Origin: Desulfobulbus sp.
Lineage (GTDB): Bacteria; Desulfobacterota; Desulfobulbia; Desulfobulbales; Desulfobulbaceae
Length of the DNA: 18,288 nt
Assembly: GCA_028684915.1 (NCBI GenBank)
Contig: JAQUEZ010000115.1
Span: forward strand, 1 to 18,288
Direction: 5' to 3'
Each line of letters starts with the position of its first letter. Positions within the stretch are counted from its first letter, which is position 1. The notes under the pieces were generated by a model that made no database searches, was not told the DNA's origin, and saw only the letters and a list, made by a program, of their open reading frames with translations. Positions 5,559 to 14,565 of the stretch are shown in pieces. Made by a program: the position numbers and the translations under genes.

Positions 5559-6425
5559 ATGATCGTCGTAACAGGAGCTACTGGACAATTGGGTCGTTTG
5601 GTTATAGCAGCGCTGCTGAAAAAAGTGCCCGCCGCAAAAATCGTTGCTGCAGTGCGCAATCCGGAGAAAGCGAAAGACCTTGCAGAAACAGGCATTCAGG
5701 TGCGTTACGCAGACTACAGCCTGCCTGAGTCGTGGAATGAAGCACTCAAAGGAGCTGACAAGGTGCTGCTGATCTCTTCCAGCGAGATCGGGCAGCGTGC
5801 AATCCAGCACCGCAGCGTCATCGACGCGGCTAAACGCAGCGGAGTAAAGCTGCTGGCGTACACCAGCGTACTGCATGCCGGGACATCGCCGCTTGGACTT
5901 GCTGCCGAGCATAGAGAAACCGAAGCATTACTCAGCGCTTCCGGAGTTCCTTTCGTGTTGTTGCGCAATGGCTGGTATACCGAGAATTACACCGCCGGGG
6001 TACCTGCCGCACTGGTTCACGGTAGCGTGTATGGCTGTGCCGGCGATGGCCGCATCTCATCTGCTACCCGTGCCGACTACGCAGAAGCTGCGGCGGCGGT
6101 ATTGACCTCGGACAACCAGGCTGGCCGTGTTTATGAGCTGGCTGGCGACACCTCCTACACATTGACGGAGCTGGCCGCAGAGATCTCACGCCAGTCCGGC
6201 AAGAACATAGGTTATGTGAACCTGCCGGAAGCCGAGTACAAAAGCGTTCTTATCAAGGTGGGGCTGCCGGAAGTTGTCGCCGAATTACTTGCCAATTCAG
6301 ACACGGGAGCTTCCAAAAACGCTTTGTTTGATGATAGCCGTCAGCTCAACAAACTGATCGGTAGGCCCTCGACATCATTGTCAAAAGCAATTACGGCGAT
6401 TCTGGAGAATGGAAACCAGAAATAA
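5559..6425 (+). CDS. qorB: NAD(P)H:quinone oxidoreductase, QorB/YtfG-like (NmrA-type SDR)
   Basis: QorB reduces quinones with NADPH and is a detoxifying cytoplasmic enzyme. The start MIVVTGATGQLGRLVIAALL carries the Rossmann motif TGATGQLG. KVLLISSSEIGQRAIQHRSV, LLAYTSVLHAGTSPLGLAAE and VPFVLLRNGWYTENY match the E. coli QorB landmarks almost residue for residue. With the ATG at 5559 the product is 288 residues (E. coli QorB 286). AAGGAG lies 7 bases before this ATG, so the in-frame ATG at 5541 is rejected. The gene follows the Fe-S/SCP2 gene by 36 bases and is co-transcribed with it. NemR-like control next to a quinone reductase fits a response to quinones or other electrophiles. Confidence 0.9.
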   Translation: MIVVTGATGQLGRLVIAALLKKVPAAKIVAAVRNPEKAKDLAETGIQVRYADYSLPESWNEALKGADKVLLISSSEIGQRAIQHRSVIDAAKRSGVKLLAYTSVLHAGTSPLGLAAEHRETEALLSASGVPFVLLRNGWYTENYTAGVPAALVHGSVYGCAGDGRISSATRADYAEAAAAVLTSDNQAGRVYELAGDTSYTLTELAAEISRQSGKNIGYVNLPEAEYKSVLIKVGLPEVVAELLANSDTGASKNALFDDSRQLNKLIGRPSTSLSKAITAILENGNQK

Positions 6426-6454
6426 TATCTCCATCGACTTACGAGAAGCGAAAG

Positions 6455-6550
6455 ATGGGTAATTTGAAGTGGAAAGATGTCCCAACCCGCACAATCGACG
6501 TTGGCGGGCTGCGTTTCGCCTATCAGATGAAAATGAAAGGCCAAAGATGA
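6455..6550 (+). pseudogene. Alpha/beta-hydrolase, N-terminal remnant
   Basis: The 31-codon frame MGNLKWKDVPTRTIDVGGLR, continuing FAYQ, looks like the first strand of an alpha/beta hydrolase (typically T-x-x-V-GG-x-x-FAYR-x-x-G). It ends abruptly in MKMKGQR and a TGA overlapping the next start (ATGA). The nucleophile elbow and all catalytic residues are missing. It is best read as what a deletion left of a third operon gene. Confidence 0.5.
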
Positions 6551-6660
6551 AAAGTCAAGCTATGAAAGCACTCACCTTCAAACGTTATGGCAAGTCACCC
6601 GAGATCGGCCTAACCGACGTCCATGGGCATTCCAAGGGAAAAGTTGTCCTTGAGATGTGA
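6547..6660 (+). pseudogene. Zinc-type/NADP alcohol dehydrogenase (MDR), internally deleted remnant
   Basis: The frame MKSQAMKALTFKRYGKSPEI, continuing GLTDV, is the classical N-terminus of MDR-type quinone oxidoreductases or alcohol dehydrogenases (MKAL-x-F-x-RYG). It then jumps to GHSKGKVVLEM and stop, which looks like the C-terminus of the same family (GR-x-KGKVV-hydrophobic). About 280 codons, with the Rossmann and catalytic domains, are missing and the reading frame is kept. The start is at 6547 or 6562. It cannot be a functional enzyme. Confidence 0.6.
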
Positions 6661-6666
6661 TGAATT

Positions 6667-6702
6667 TTGCCCTGTCTCCCAACTTCGAGCAAGGCAGGGC
6701 AA
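6667..6702 (+). other. 8-bp stem-loop between the remnant genes and the RND adaptor
   Basis: TTGCCCTG (6667-6674) and CAGGGCAA (6695-6702) form a perfect 8-bp inverted repeat with a 20-base loop. No T-run follows, so it is not a standard intrinsic terminator. It lies in the 126-base gap before the pump genes and could stabilise the transcript or partly attenuate it. Confidence 0.35.
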
Positions 6703-6786
6703 GTTACTTTCAGGACAACTACTTAAGAGTTTATGGGGCGCGAATCGTAGCCAATTCGGCAGTAACCCTACAGGTGAGGATTGTAT

Positions 6787-7935
6787 ATGAAAACAACCGT
6801 ATTAAAGAAGTTAGGCAGCTTGTCACGCAGGTATCGCATAGCGCTCATCATGGGAGCATTGGCTGTCATTGCCATCGGCATTGTATTTGGAAAAGACAAG
6901 AAGCCGTTGCCTGCTGATGCGACCAATCCCCGCATGGTACGCACCTTTACGGTAGGATTCGCCGGGAGTGACTTAATGGAATACACCGGTGTAATTCACG
7001 CCCGTACGGAAAGTGATCTTGGCTTTCGTGTGCCCGGCAAAATAATAGAGAAACTGGTCAAAGACGGAGACCACGTCAAACGCGAACAGGCCTTGATGCG
7101 GCTTGATCCGACAGACCTGAAACTTGCCGCCACTGCCGCCAGGGCGGGCGTGGAAGCGGCCCGCGCTCAGAACAAACGCGCTCTGGCCGATGAACTGCGC
7201 CTGCGCAAACTGGTCGCTATGAAAGCTGTATCCGTGCAGGAATATGACCAGGCAAAATCAGCAGCAGACGCCACGACCGCACAGCTTAATTCCGCCGTTG
7301 CCTACTCGGTGCAACTGGAAAACCAGGTGGGGTATGCGGTTCTCAAGGCTGAAGCTGATGGCGTCATTATGGAAACACCTGCAGACGTCGGCCAGGTTGT
7401 AGGTGCGGGTACCGTGGTGATTCGTCTCGCCCATGACGGCCCACGGGAAGCGGTTATCAACCTTCCCGAGGGGGAGGAAATGATTGCAAAAAAATCCACG
7501 GCCGTCGCCAACCTTTATGCTGATCCTGGTCAAAACTTCCCGGCGCAACTGCGGGAATTATCGGCAATGGCCGACCCTCTTACCCGGTCCTATCAGGCAC
7601 GTTACACCCTGAGTGGTGCAGGGGAAAACGCTCCTCTTGGCGCAACAGTGACGGTTCTTCTGGATGGAGAGAACACCAATGCGAAGCCACTCTACGAAAT
7701 TCCCATCGGGGCGCTGTACGACGGTGGCGCAGGCCCCAGCGTGTGGGTGATCAATCCTGCCACCTCAATCTTATCGCGCCAACCAGTCGAAATCGCAAAG
7801 CTCGGCAGTGAGACCGCCCTGATCAGCAAAGGCCTCAAGTCGGGAGAACAAGTTGTGGCGTTGGGGGCTCACCTTGTCAAGGAAGGGGAACACGTAAAGA
7901 TCCTTCCCGATCCAGCGCAGGAGCGGAAATCATGA
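6787..7935 (+). CDS. RND efflux periplasmic adaptor (membrane fusion protein)
   Basis: The adaptor bridges the inner-membrane RND pump and the outer-membrane channel. The 382-residue protein has one N-terminal hydrophobic anchor (about residues 20-34, IALIMGALAVIAIGIVFG) and no lipobox cysteine. It has the lipoyl half-motifs DLGFRVPGKIIEKLVKDGDH and YAVLKAEADGVIMETPADVG either side of an alpha-hairpin (about 115-185), then beta-barrel and membrane-proximal domains. GTGAGG precedes ATG 6787 by 7 bases, and I prefer this to the TTG at 6781. The stop overlaps the pump start (ATGA), so the two genes are translationally coupled. The substrate cannot be read from the sequence. Confidence 0.9.
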   Translation: MKTTVLKKLGSLSRRYRIALIMGALAVIAIGIVFGKDKKPLPADATNPRMVRTFTVGFAGSDLMEYTGVIHARTESDLGFRVPGKIIEKLVKDGDHVKREQALMRLDPTDLKLAATAARAGVEAARAQNKRALADELRLRKLVAMKAVSVQEYDQAKSAADATTAQLNSAVAYSVQLENQVGYAVLKAEADGVIMETPADVGQVVGAGTVVIRLAHDGPREAVINLPEGEEMIAKKSTAVANLYADPGQNFPAQLRELSAMADPLTRSYQARYTLSGAGENAPLGATVTVLLDGENTNAKPLYEIPIGALYDGGAGPSVWVINPATSILSRQPVEIAKLGSETALISKGLKSGEQVVALGAHLVKEGEHVKILPDPAQERKS

Positions 7936-10900
7936 GCCGTTTCAACTTTTCAGCTTTTGCGGTACGTGAACGCGCTATCACCCTGTTTACGATTATTGCG
8001 ATCATGGTTGCCGGGGGATTTGCCTTCCTGCATCTGGGAAGAGCAGAAGACCCTGCATTTACCGTTAAAATCTTGACCGTGTCGGCTGTATGGCCGGGTG
8101 CAACCGCAAAGGAAATGCAGGATCAGGTGGGCGACCGACTGGAAAAACGTCTCCAGGAACTTGCATTTTACGACCGGGCAGAAACATCCGCATACCCCGG
8201 AATGCTGACGATGAAGCTTTATCTGAAAGATTCCACGCCACCTAAAGACGTGCCGGAGGAATTCTACCAGGCGAGAAAAAAACTCTCGGATGAAAAAATA
8301 CACCTGCCGCAAGGGGTGATCGGTCCGATCGTCAATGACGAGTATTCCGATGTCTATTTCGCTATGTATGCCTTGTCAGCAATAGGTCTTCCCCACCGTC
8401 AGCTGGTACTGGAAGCGGAAGCGCTTCGTCAGCGGCTTTCCCGGATAGCCGGCGTGGAGAAAGTCACTCTTCTCGGCGAACAGGACCCCAAAATCTATGT
8501 AGAGATTTCCTACAAACGGTTGGCAACTCTTGGCGTTAAAGCGACCGACTTGTTCCAAGCACTGGGAACCCAAAACGATATGACCCCCTCGGGTTTTGTG
8601 GATACAGCCGGGCCGCGTGTCTATCTGCGGCTGGACGGAGCCATTAACGGCGTTGAAGCAGTCAAGGCGATCCCTGTGGCAAGCGGAGAGAAATTACTGA
8701 AAATAGGTGATGTGGCCGAGGTCACCCGCGGCTACGAGGATCCGGCTACCAAGAAGATATGTCACCAGGGAGAGCCTTCGATTGTTCTCGCCCTCGTCAT
8801 GAAAAAAGGCTTCAACGGCCTGACCCTGGGCACCTTGCTGAAGGCCGAAGAGGCGGCGATGTATCAGGAACTTCCTCTTGGCCTTACGTTGTCCAAGGTG
8901 TCGGATCAGTCCCAGGTCATTGCCGAGGCAATTGATGAATTCATGATCAAATTCGTAGTCGCGCTTGCTGTTGTCATCGTGGTGAGTCTTGCTACGCTGG
9001 GTTTTCGTGTCGGGATTGTTGTGGCTGCGGCTGTCCCGCTTACTCTTGCCGCCGTGTTCGTCATCATGCTGTTTACCGGAAGGGATTTCGACCGGATCAC
9101 TCTCGGGGCGCTGATTCTTTCCTTGGGGCTGCTGGTCGACGATGCGATCATCGCCATCGAGATGATGGTGGTCAAAATGGAAGAGGGCCTGGATCGAATC
9201 CAGGCGGCTACCTTTGCCTGGACATCCACGGCCAGCCCCATGCTTTTCGGCACGCTGGTTACCATCGCCGGTTTTTTGCCGGTCGGTTTTGCCAGGTCAA
9301 CGGCGGGTGAATATGCCGGAAACATATTCTGGGTCGTGGCATTCTCACTCATCACCTCGTGGTTTGTCGCGGTGCTCTTTACCCCCTACCTGGGAGTCAA
9401 GCTCCTGCCCGACATCAAACCGATCGCCGGAGGGCACGATGCCATCTATGCAACGCCAAATTATCAACGGTTTCGCGGCATGGTGCGGAGAGTCGTCGAT
9501 CATAAATGGATTGCAGCCGGTGTGACGATTGCTCTTTTTATCTTGTCTGTTGTCGGCATGGGATCGGTGGAAAAACAGTTTTTTCCCAACTCGGATCGCG
9601 CCGAATTAACAATAGAGGTGAACCTTCCCCCCGGCAGTTCGTTTGCAGCGACCGAGAGATCAGTCAAAAACATTGAAAAAACCATTAGGGCCGAACCGGA
9701 GACTGGGGCCGTCACCAGCTATATCGGCCAAGGCATGCCCCGCTTCATCTTGTCGCTCAATACCGAACTTCCCAACCCGGCCTATGCCCAAATCGTCGTG
9801 GTAACTGATGGCCCGGCAGCACGAGATGCGCTCAAGAAAAAACTGCGCAATATCATTGCCCAAGGGGCGTTCCCGGAAGCACGTGTCCGGGTGAAACAGT
9901 TTGTCTTCGGCCCGCCTGTAACCTATCCGGTGCTCTTCCGGGTCATGGGACCGGACGAAAACGAGTTGCGCCAGATCGCCGATAAAACCCGAGCCATCAT
10001 GGCTGGGAACCCGAATCTGCGTGATGTGCATCTGGATTGGGGCGAACGGACGCCAAGCCAGCGCCTGATCGTAGATCAGGATCGTCTTCGCCTGCTCGGC
10101 CTCACTCCGCAAGAAACCGGGCTGCAGTTACAGGCGATTTTGAATGGTGTTTCCACAACGCAGATGCGCGAGGGCATCCGTTCGGTCGACGTGGTGGTTC
10201 GTGCTCCAGGTTCCGAGCGCCACAGTCTGGAAGACATCGAAAATATTGCCTTGACCACCAGGGAGGGGCGCTCGATCCCGCTGTCGCAGCTCGCCCATCT
10301 CGAATCCCGCATGGAAAATGCGCTGCTGAAACGCTACAACCGTGAATCGTATATTGCCGTTCAGGGGGATGTTGTCGATGGGGTCCAGCCTCCGGATGTA
10401 ACGGCACAGATTCTCCCTAAACTGGCAAGTCTCAAGGCCACCCTTCCCACAGGATATCGTATAGAGACGGGCGGTTCCGTGGAAGAGAGCAGGAAAGCCA
10501 ATACGGCGCTGGGGAAACTTTTTCCGCCGATGGCGCTCTTGATGCTCATCTTCATTATGCTGCAGGTCCGCTCATTCGCCACGATGTTCATGGTGTTTGC
10601 CACGGCGCCTCTTGGTTTGGTCGGAGCCGTGCCCACCCTGCTCCTCTTCCACCAACCGTTCGGCTTCAACGCCATTCTCGGATTGATAGGATTAGCAGGG
10701 ATCATCATGCGCAACACCCTGATTCTCGTCGATCAGATTCGCCACGATCAGGCAGCGGGACTCAGTGACTACGAGGCCATCGTGGAATCCACCGTCCGTC
10801 GAGCACGCCCGGTAGTCCTGACCGCTGTGGCTGCGATGCTGGCCTTTATTCCCCTGACTTTTTCCAGTTTTTGGGGCTCACTGGCCTATGTTCTGATCGG

Positions 10901-11024
10901 CGGAGTTGGGGTCGGAACGATTCTGACGTTGCTCTTTTTGCCAGCCCTCTATGCGATCTGGTTCAAAGTGAAGTATCCCACTGAAGAAGGAGCCTGGACA
11001 TGTTCCACAGAATTGCAATCCTGA
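7932..11024 (+). CDS. RND efflux pump, inner-membrane transporter (HAE1/AcrB-like)
   Basis: This is a full-length 1030-residue proton-driven pump with the usual duplicated layout: TM1 (about 15-33), a large periplasmic loop, TM2-6 (about 335-490), TM7 (about 525-545), a second loop, and TM8-12 (about 860-1015). TM4 has the proton-relay pair D403-D404 (GLLVDDAIIAIE). The TM10 lysine of AcrB (K940, in AKNAILIVE) is replaced by R927 in IIMRNTLILVDQI, a substitution I recall in a side branch of HAE1 pumps. The product probably trimerises and exports hydrophobic compounds, solvents or biocides. It overlaps the adaptor gene by 4 bases and the outer-membrane gene by 25 bases. Confidence 0.93.
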   Translation: MSRFNFSAFAVRERAITLFTIIAIMVAGGFAFLHLGRAEDPAFTVKILTVSAVWPGATAKEMQDQVGDRLEKRLQELAFYDRAETSAYPGMLTMKLYLKDSTPPKDVPEEFYQARKKLSDEKIHLPQGVIGPIVNDEYSDVYFAMYALSAIGLPHRQLVLEAEALRQRLSRIAGVEKVTLLGEQDPKIYVEISYKRLATLGVKATDLFQALGTQNDMTPSGFVDTAGPRVYLRLDGAINGVEAVKAIPVASGEKLLKIGDVAEVTRGYEDPATKKICHQGEPSIVLALVMKKGFNGLTLGTLLKAEEAAMYQELPLGLTLSKVSDQSQVIAEAIDEFMIKFVVALAVVIVVSLATLGFRVGIVVAAAVPLTLAAVFVIMLFTGRDFDRITLGALILSLGLLVDDAIIAIEMMVVKMEEGLDRIQAATFAWTSTASPMLFGTLVTIAGFLPVGFARSTAGEYAGNIFWVVAFSLITSWFVAVLFTPYLGVKLLPDIKPIAGGHDAIYATPNYQRFRGMVRRVVDHKWIAAGVTIALFILSVVGMGSVEKQFFPNSDRAELTIEVNLPPGSSFAATERSVKNIEKTIRAEPETGAVTSYIGQGMPRFILSLNTELPNPAYAQIVVVTDGPAARDALKKKLRNIIAQGAFPEARVRVKQFVFGPPVTYPVLFRVMGPDENELRQIADKTRAIMAGNPNLRDVHLDWGERTPSQRLIVDQDRLRLLGLTPQETGLQLQAILNGVSTTQMREGIRSVDVVVRAPGSERHSLEDIENIALTTREGRSIPLSQLAHLESRMENALLKRYNRESYIAVQGDVVDGVQPPDVTAQILPKLASLKATLPTGYRIETGGSVEESRKANTALGKLFPPMALLMLIFIMLQVRSFATMFMVFATAPLGLVGAVPTLLLFHQPFGFNAILGLIGLAGIIMRNTLILVDQIRHDQAAGLSDYEAIVESTVRRARPVVLTAVAAMLAFIPLTFSSFWGSLAYVLIGGVGVGTILTLLFLPALYAIWFKVKYPTEEGAWTCSTELQS

Positions 11025-12421
11025 GTATCGCCATTAGTTGCCTGATTTTTGTGGCCGCCTGCAGTATGGCACCCCACTATAGCCAGCCTGACGCGCCGGT
11101 TTCCGCGACCTGGCCCACCGGCCCGGCTTACAGGGATGTAATGGATAAACCTGCTGATAAGGCAGTTGCAGATACGCCATGGCAGGAGTTTTTTGTTAAC
11201 CCGCAACTGCAAAAGCTGATCAACCTCGCTTTGGCCAACAATCGCGATCTGCGGGTGGCGGCGTTGAACATCGAGAGGTCTCGGGCGCAGTACCGGATAC
11301 AGCGCTCGGATCTTTTTCCGAAGATCGATGCCAACACCTCGGCCAACTATCAGCGCCAGGCTAAAGACTTTTCGGAAACGGGACATCCGGTGGATCTCCG
11401 TCAGTACACGATCGGTCTCGGCGTCAGCTCGTATGAGCTCGACCTGTTCGGTCGGGTGCAGAGCCTGAAGGACCAAGCCCTGCAGCGTTTTTTTGCGACC
11501 GGAGAGGCCCGGAGGAGCGTACAGATCAGTCTGGTTGCCGAGGTTGCGGCAAACTATTTAAGGTTGGCAGCCGACCGCGAACTGCTCAACCTAGCCAAGG
11601 ACACCCAGGCGAGCCAGCAGGCATCCTATCAGCTCATCAGCAGACGCTGCGAGTCGGGGATGTCGTCCGCTCTTGATCTCCACCAAGCCCAGATCAGCGT
11701 AGACATAGCGCGGGTGGACGTAAGCCGCTTCACCACTTTTGTTGCCCAGGATGAAAACGCTCTAAACCTGTTGGTCGGGTCCACTGTGCCGTCCGACCTT
11801 CTGCCCAACGCGCTTTCCGAAACACTCACTGCCGTAAAGGACCTGCAGCCCGGTCTGCCGTCCGATGTCCTGCTGAGCCGTCCCGACATTGGCGAGGCCG
11901 AGGCGCTCCTCAAGGCGGCTAACGCCAACATCGGCGCTGCGAGGGCAGCATTTTTCCCTCGCATTACCCTGGTATCGTCGGTCGGTTTCGGCAGCGACGA
12001 CCTGAGCGGGCTCTTCGCAGATGGCTCCTCTGTCTGGCAATTTGCTCCGCGGATTTCCCTCCCCATCTTTAACGCCGGCAGCAACCAGGCCAATCTGAAG
12101 GTGGCTGAGGTGAACCGGGACATAGCGGTGGCCCAATACGACAAGGCCATCCAGACAGCCTTCAGTGAAGTGGCCGATGCCCTTGCCCTGCGAGGTACTA
12201 TCGAAGACCAGGTGGCGGCGCAGCAGTCACTTTCCAGCGCGGCCGGCGAACGCTACCGTCTGTCTCAGGCACGCTACGAAGAAGGGAACGACAGTTACCT
12301 GAATGTTCTCGACTCCCAGCGTTCCCTTTACGGCTCCGAACAAAATTTGATCAGCGTCCGCCTTGCCCGCCTCACCAATATGGTAACGCTCTACAAGGTT
12401 CTGGGCGGAGGGAGTGCGTAA
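11000..12421 (+). CDS. Outer-membrane efflux lipoprotein, NodT/OprM family
   Basis: A 473-residue TolC-type channel completes the tripartite pump. The signal peptide MFHRIAILSIAISCLIFVAA ends in a lipobox (FVAAC, C21), so the mature protein is a lipoprotein. Two outer-membrane efflux (OEP) repeats are visible. The first is around QKLINLALANNRDLRVAALN...YRIQRSDLFPKIDA, the second around LLSRPDIGEAEALLKAANAN...RAAFFPRITLVSSVGFGSDD. It closes with RLARLTNMVTLYKVLGGGSA. AAGGAG lies 7 bases before the ATG, inside the end of the pump gene, and the 25-base overlap keeps the three pump proteins in step. Confidence 0.92.
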   Translation: MFHRIAILSIAISCLIFVAACSMAPHYSQPDAPVSATWPTGPAYRDVMDKPADKAVADTPWQEFFVNPQLQKLINLALANNRDLRVAALNIERSRAQYRIQRSDLFPKIDANTSANYQRQAKDFSETGHPVDLRQYTIGLGVSSYELDLFGRVQSLKDQALQRFFATGEARRSVQISLVAEVAANYLRLAADRELLNLAKDTQASQQASYQLISRRCESGMSSALDLHQAQISVDIARVDVSRFTTFVAQDENALNLLVGSTVPSDLLPNALSETLTAVKDLQPGLPSDVLLSRPDIGEAEALLKAANANIGAARAAFFPRITLVSSVGFGSDDLSGLFADGSSVWQFAPRISLPIFNAGSNQANLKVAEVNRDIAVAQYDKAIQTAFSEVADALALRGTIEDQVAAQQSLSSAAGERYRLSQARYEEGNDSYLNVLDSQRSLYGSEQNLISVRLARLTNMVTLYKVLGGGSA

Positions 12422-12431
12422 CAAGAAGGAT

Positions 12432-12443
12432 ATGTATATACAT
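12432..12443. promoter_or_regulatory. 12-bp palindrome ATGTATATACAT before the MATE gene
   Basis: The palindrome occupies the 27-base gap between the efflux channel gene and the MATE gene, directly after AAGGA. It could be a regulator site or part of a -10-like element. It also leaves the MATE start without a well-spaced Shine-Dalgarno, since AAGGA is 18 bases from ATG 12449. Confidence 0.25.
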
Positions 12444-12448
12444 TTAAA

Positions 12449-13915
12449 ATGGATCAATCTATGGCTGACGTATCCCGTCTGAAGGCCTCAACGGCCTCAT
12501 CACCCGTGCGTAAAGTACTGCCCGGCATCCTCGCTGGCCCAATCACACCGGTCATGCTTAGCCTTGCATTGCCAACGATTGTTGTGCTCGTTATCCAAAC
12601 GCTTGTTGGAGTAGCTGAGACCTATTTTGTCAGTTTTCTTGGAACGGACGCGCTCGCCGGAGTCGCTCTGGTCTTCCCGGTTCTCATGCTCATGCAGATG
12701 ATGTCGAACGGTGGCATCGGTGGAGGTGTCTCCTCGGCTGTTGCACGTGCTTTAGGGGCCAATCGCCGCGCCGATGCCGACGCCCTGATCTGGCATGCGA
12801 TTATCCTCGCCTGTGCATTCGGCTTCATCTTCATGGCAGCGGCTCTTCTAGGTGGACCAACACTCTATCGAGCAATGGGCGGAACGGGGCCAACGTTGAC
12901 GGCAGCACTCACCTATTCAGACGTCGTGTTCCTGGGTTCCGTTCCGATTTGGATCACCGCTTTGTTGTCATCAGCCCTTCGCGGCGCCGGGAATGCAAAG
13001 GTGCCGGCACTCGTAATCTTTTCCGGCACCGTTATCCTTGTCCCCTTATCGCCGGCCTTGATCTTTGGCTGGGGCCCCTTTCCCCGGCTCGGCGTTGCCG
13101 GCGGCGGGATGGCAGTGGTCATCTACTACGTGTTCGCCGGGCTCGCGCTGATGTTATATCTACGGTCGCCACGGAGCCTCCTGAAGCTCAGGACCGTCCC
13201 TCTGCATGGTCGCCTATTCAAAGACATCATGAGCGTCGGCCTCCTGTCCGCGATCGGCACGGTCCAAGTCAATCTCACGGTCACCTTCGTCACTGCCGCA
13301 GTCGGCCGATTCGGTGTTGATGCGATTGCCGGGTACGGCATCGCGTCGCGTCTCGACTACATCCAGATTCCACTGCTCTTCGGTCTCGGAACCGCTGTGG
13401 TTACCATGGTTGGCATCAATATCGGGGCCGGTCAGATGGCGCGAGCGCGCCGCGTTGCCTGGATCGGCGCCGCCCTTGCCTTTGGAATGACTGAGTTCAT
13501 CGGCCTTGCCGCCGCGATCTTTCCGCATGCCTGGCTTGGTCTTTTCAGCGATGAGCCTCAAGTCCTGGCACTGGGCACGCTCTATTTGCGGAACGTCGCA
13601 CCAGTCTACGGGGCGGTCGGATTAGCCATGGCGCTCTACTTTGCAAGCCAAGGGGCGAAGCGCGTCCTGTTGCCCGTCCTAGCCGGCACCGTACGCATGA
13701 TCATTGCAGCCTTCATCGGCTGGTCGGTGGTCATTTGGTTCGGCGCCAGCCTTACGACCCTGTTCCAAATCGTCGCGTTGGCGGCAATCTCTTATGGCCT
13801 TCTAACGATAGCAGCCGTGTTCGATGGCGCCTGGAGCCGGAGCCCCGCAGACCAGTCATCCGCCCAAATCGGCCACGCGCCAACTTTATCAGCAACCAGA
13901 AAGACGGAAAAATGA
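12449..13915 (+). CDS. MATE-family multidrug exporter
   Basis: A 488-residue, very hydrophobic protein with about 12 predicted transmembrane helices in two similar halves. The N-half holds PIxPVMLSLALPTIVVLVIQTLVG-type helix 1, GGIGGGVSSAVARALGANRR (about 91-110) and SALRGAGNAKVPAL (about 180). The C-half repeats these as GINIGAGQMARARRVAW and ALYFASQGAKRVLLPVL. These are MATE (MatE) landmarks. The exporter is Na+- or H+-driven and its substrate is unknown. It follows the RND genes on the same strand by 27 bases and may be the last operon gene. The proline/serine-rich C-terminal tail after about 455 is probably cytoplasmic. ATG 12449 and ATG 12461 are both possible starts. No clear terminator follows. 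Confidence 0.88.
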   Translation: MDQSMADVSRLKASTASSPVRKVLPGILAGPITPVMLSLALPTIVVLVIQTLVGVAETYFVSFLGTDALAGVALVFPVLMLMQMMSNGGIGGGVSSAVARALGANRRADADALIWHAIILACAFGFIFMAAALLGGPTLYRAMGGTGPTLTAALTYSDVVFLGSVPIWITALLSSALRGAGNAKVPALVIFSGTVILVPLSPALIFGWGPFPRLGVAGGGMAVVIYYVFAGLALMLYLRSPRSLLKLRTVPLHGRLFKDIMSVGLLSAIGTVQVNLTVTFVTAAVGRFGVDAIAGYGIASRLDYIQIPLLFGLGTAVVTMVGINIGAGQMARARRVAWIGAALAFGMTEFIGLAAAIFPHAWLGLFSDEPQVLALGTLYLRNVAPVYGAVGLAMALYFASQGAKRVLLPVLAGTVRMIIAAFIGWSVVIWFGASLTTLFQIVALAAISYGLLTIAAVFDGAWSRSPADQSSAQIGHAPTLSATRKTEK

Positions 13916-13933
13916 GGGCAGTTGCAACCTTCG

Positions 13934-14040
13934 TATTAATCAGTTCATAAATTGGCGTACACTCGAAAACAGTAAAACGTATTCAATAATAGCAAGTTAC
14001 ATATTGGATTTATGTTCGGCGATCAATGAACTGATTAATA
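13934..14040. repeat. Perfect 15-bp inverted repeat pair, 77 bp apart
   Basis: TATTAATCAGTTCAT (13934-13948) recurs inverted as ATGAACTGATTAATA (14026-14040). Nothing codes between the arms. The pair sits exactly where the GC-rich efflux block gives way to AT-rich DNA, so it may mark a small mobile unit (MITE-like), an element boundary or a long hairpin. Confidence 0.5.
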
Positions 14041-14565
14041 AATAGGGGAAACAATATAGCATGAACGATCATCGCTGGCGGACGAGGGGGTGATTGCCGA
14101 TGAGAAGTGCCCCCGGTTTACCGGACAAAATTGAGGAACAATTAATATAAACACTTGTAGTTTCATTCTTTACGTAGGCACGGTTTAAGGTTAATCTGAT
14201 TAGAACAGGTGAGCTCGAAAAATAAAAGTTCGTTTTCTTTACCGTGATCAGCCAAGTTCTCAAAAGCTGGCTTTTCTTTCTGTTTTTCGGTCAATAATCT
14301 CGTCAATAAATCAAAGTAACGATTCAACGCCCTGAAATGAGTTTATTTACTCAGCCAATACAGATTCAATGAAGATTTGAGCCGGATCTTCTTAAATGAT
14401 CTATCCTTGTGGGCTGGACAGGAGAGTGGGGATTTTTCTGGATCGAATCAGGGAATGATGAAGGTGGATACTGGTAGTCTCAATCTGCCTTACGCTGGCA
14501 GCGTTTGAGGTTATTCCTGATTATCTCTGGCTTATCGGGTAAACATACTTCAGATATATGTTGAT
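14041..14565. other. Non-coding AT-rich stretch between the efflux and Argonaute blocks
   Basis: I see no convincing gene. At about 14107-14125 the sequence GCCCCCGGTTTACCGGACA resembles an end of an IS3-type element, but no transposase is present. At about 14250-14285 AGCCA and TGGCT flank an 18-base loop followed by TTTTCTTT, a weak terminator-like structure. The rest, up to the attC-like site, is featureless to me. Confidence 0.3.

Noticed and set aside
6667..6702. Inverted repeat as an intrinsic terminator before the pump genes
   Set aside because: There is no U-run after the stem and the loop is long, so termination is not supported.
13878..13890. CCAACTTTAT as a further TnsB-type site (possible right end of the second element)
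   Set aside because: It lies inside the MATE coding sequence, matches only 10 bases, and has no ACA terminus or neighbouring sites.
14107..14125. GCCCCCGGTTTACCGGACA as an IS3-type end
   Set aside because: The match is short and from memory, with no partner end or transposase in the window, so I did not list it as a mobile element.
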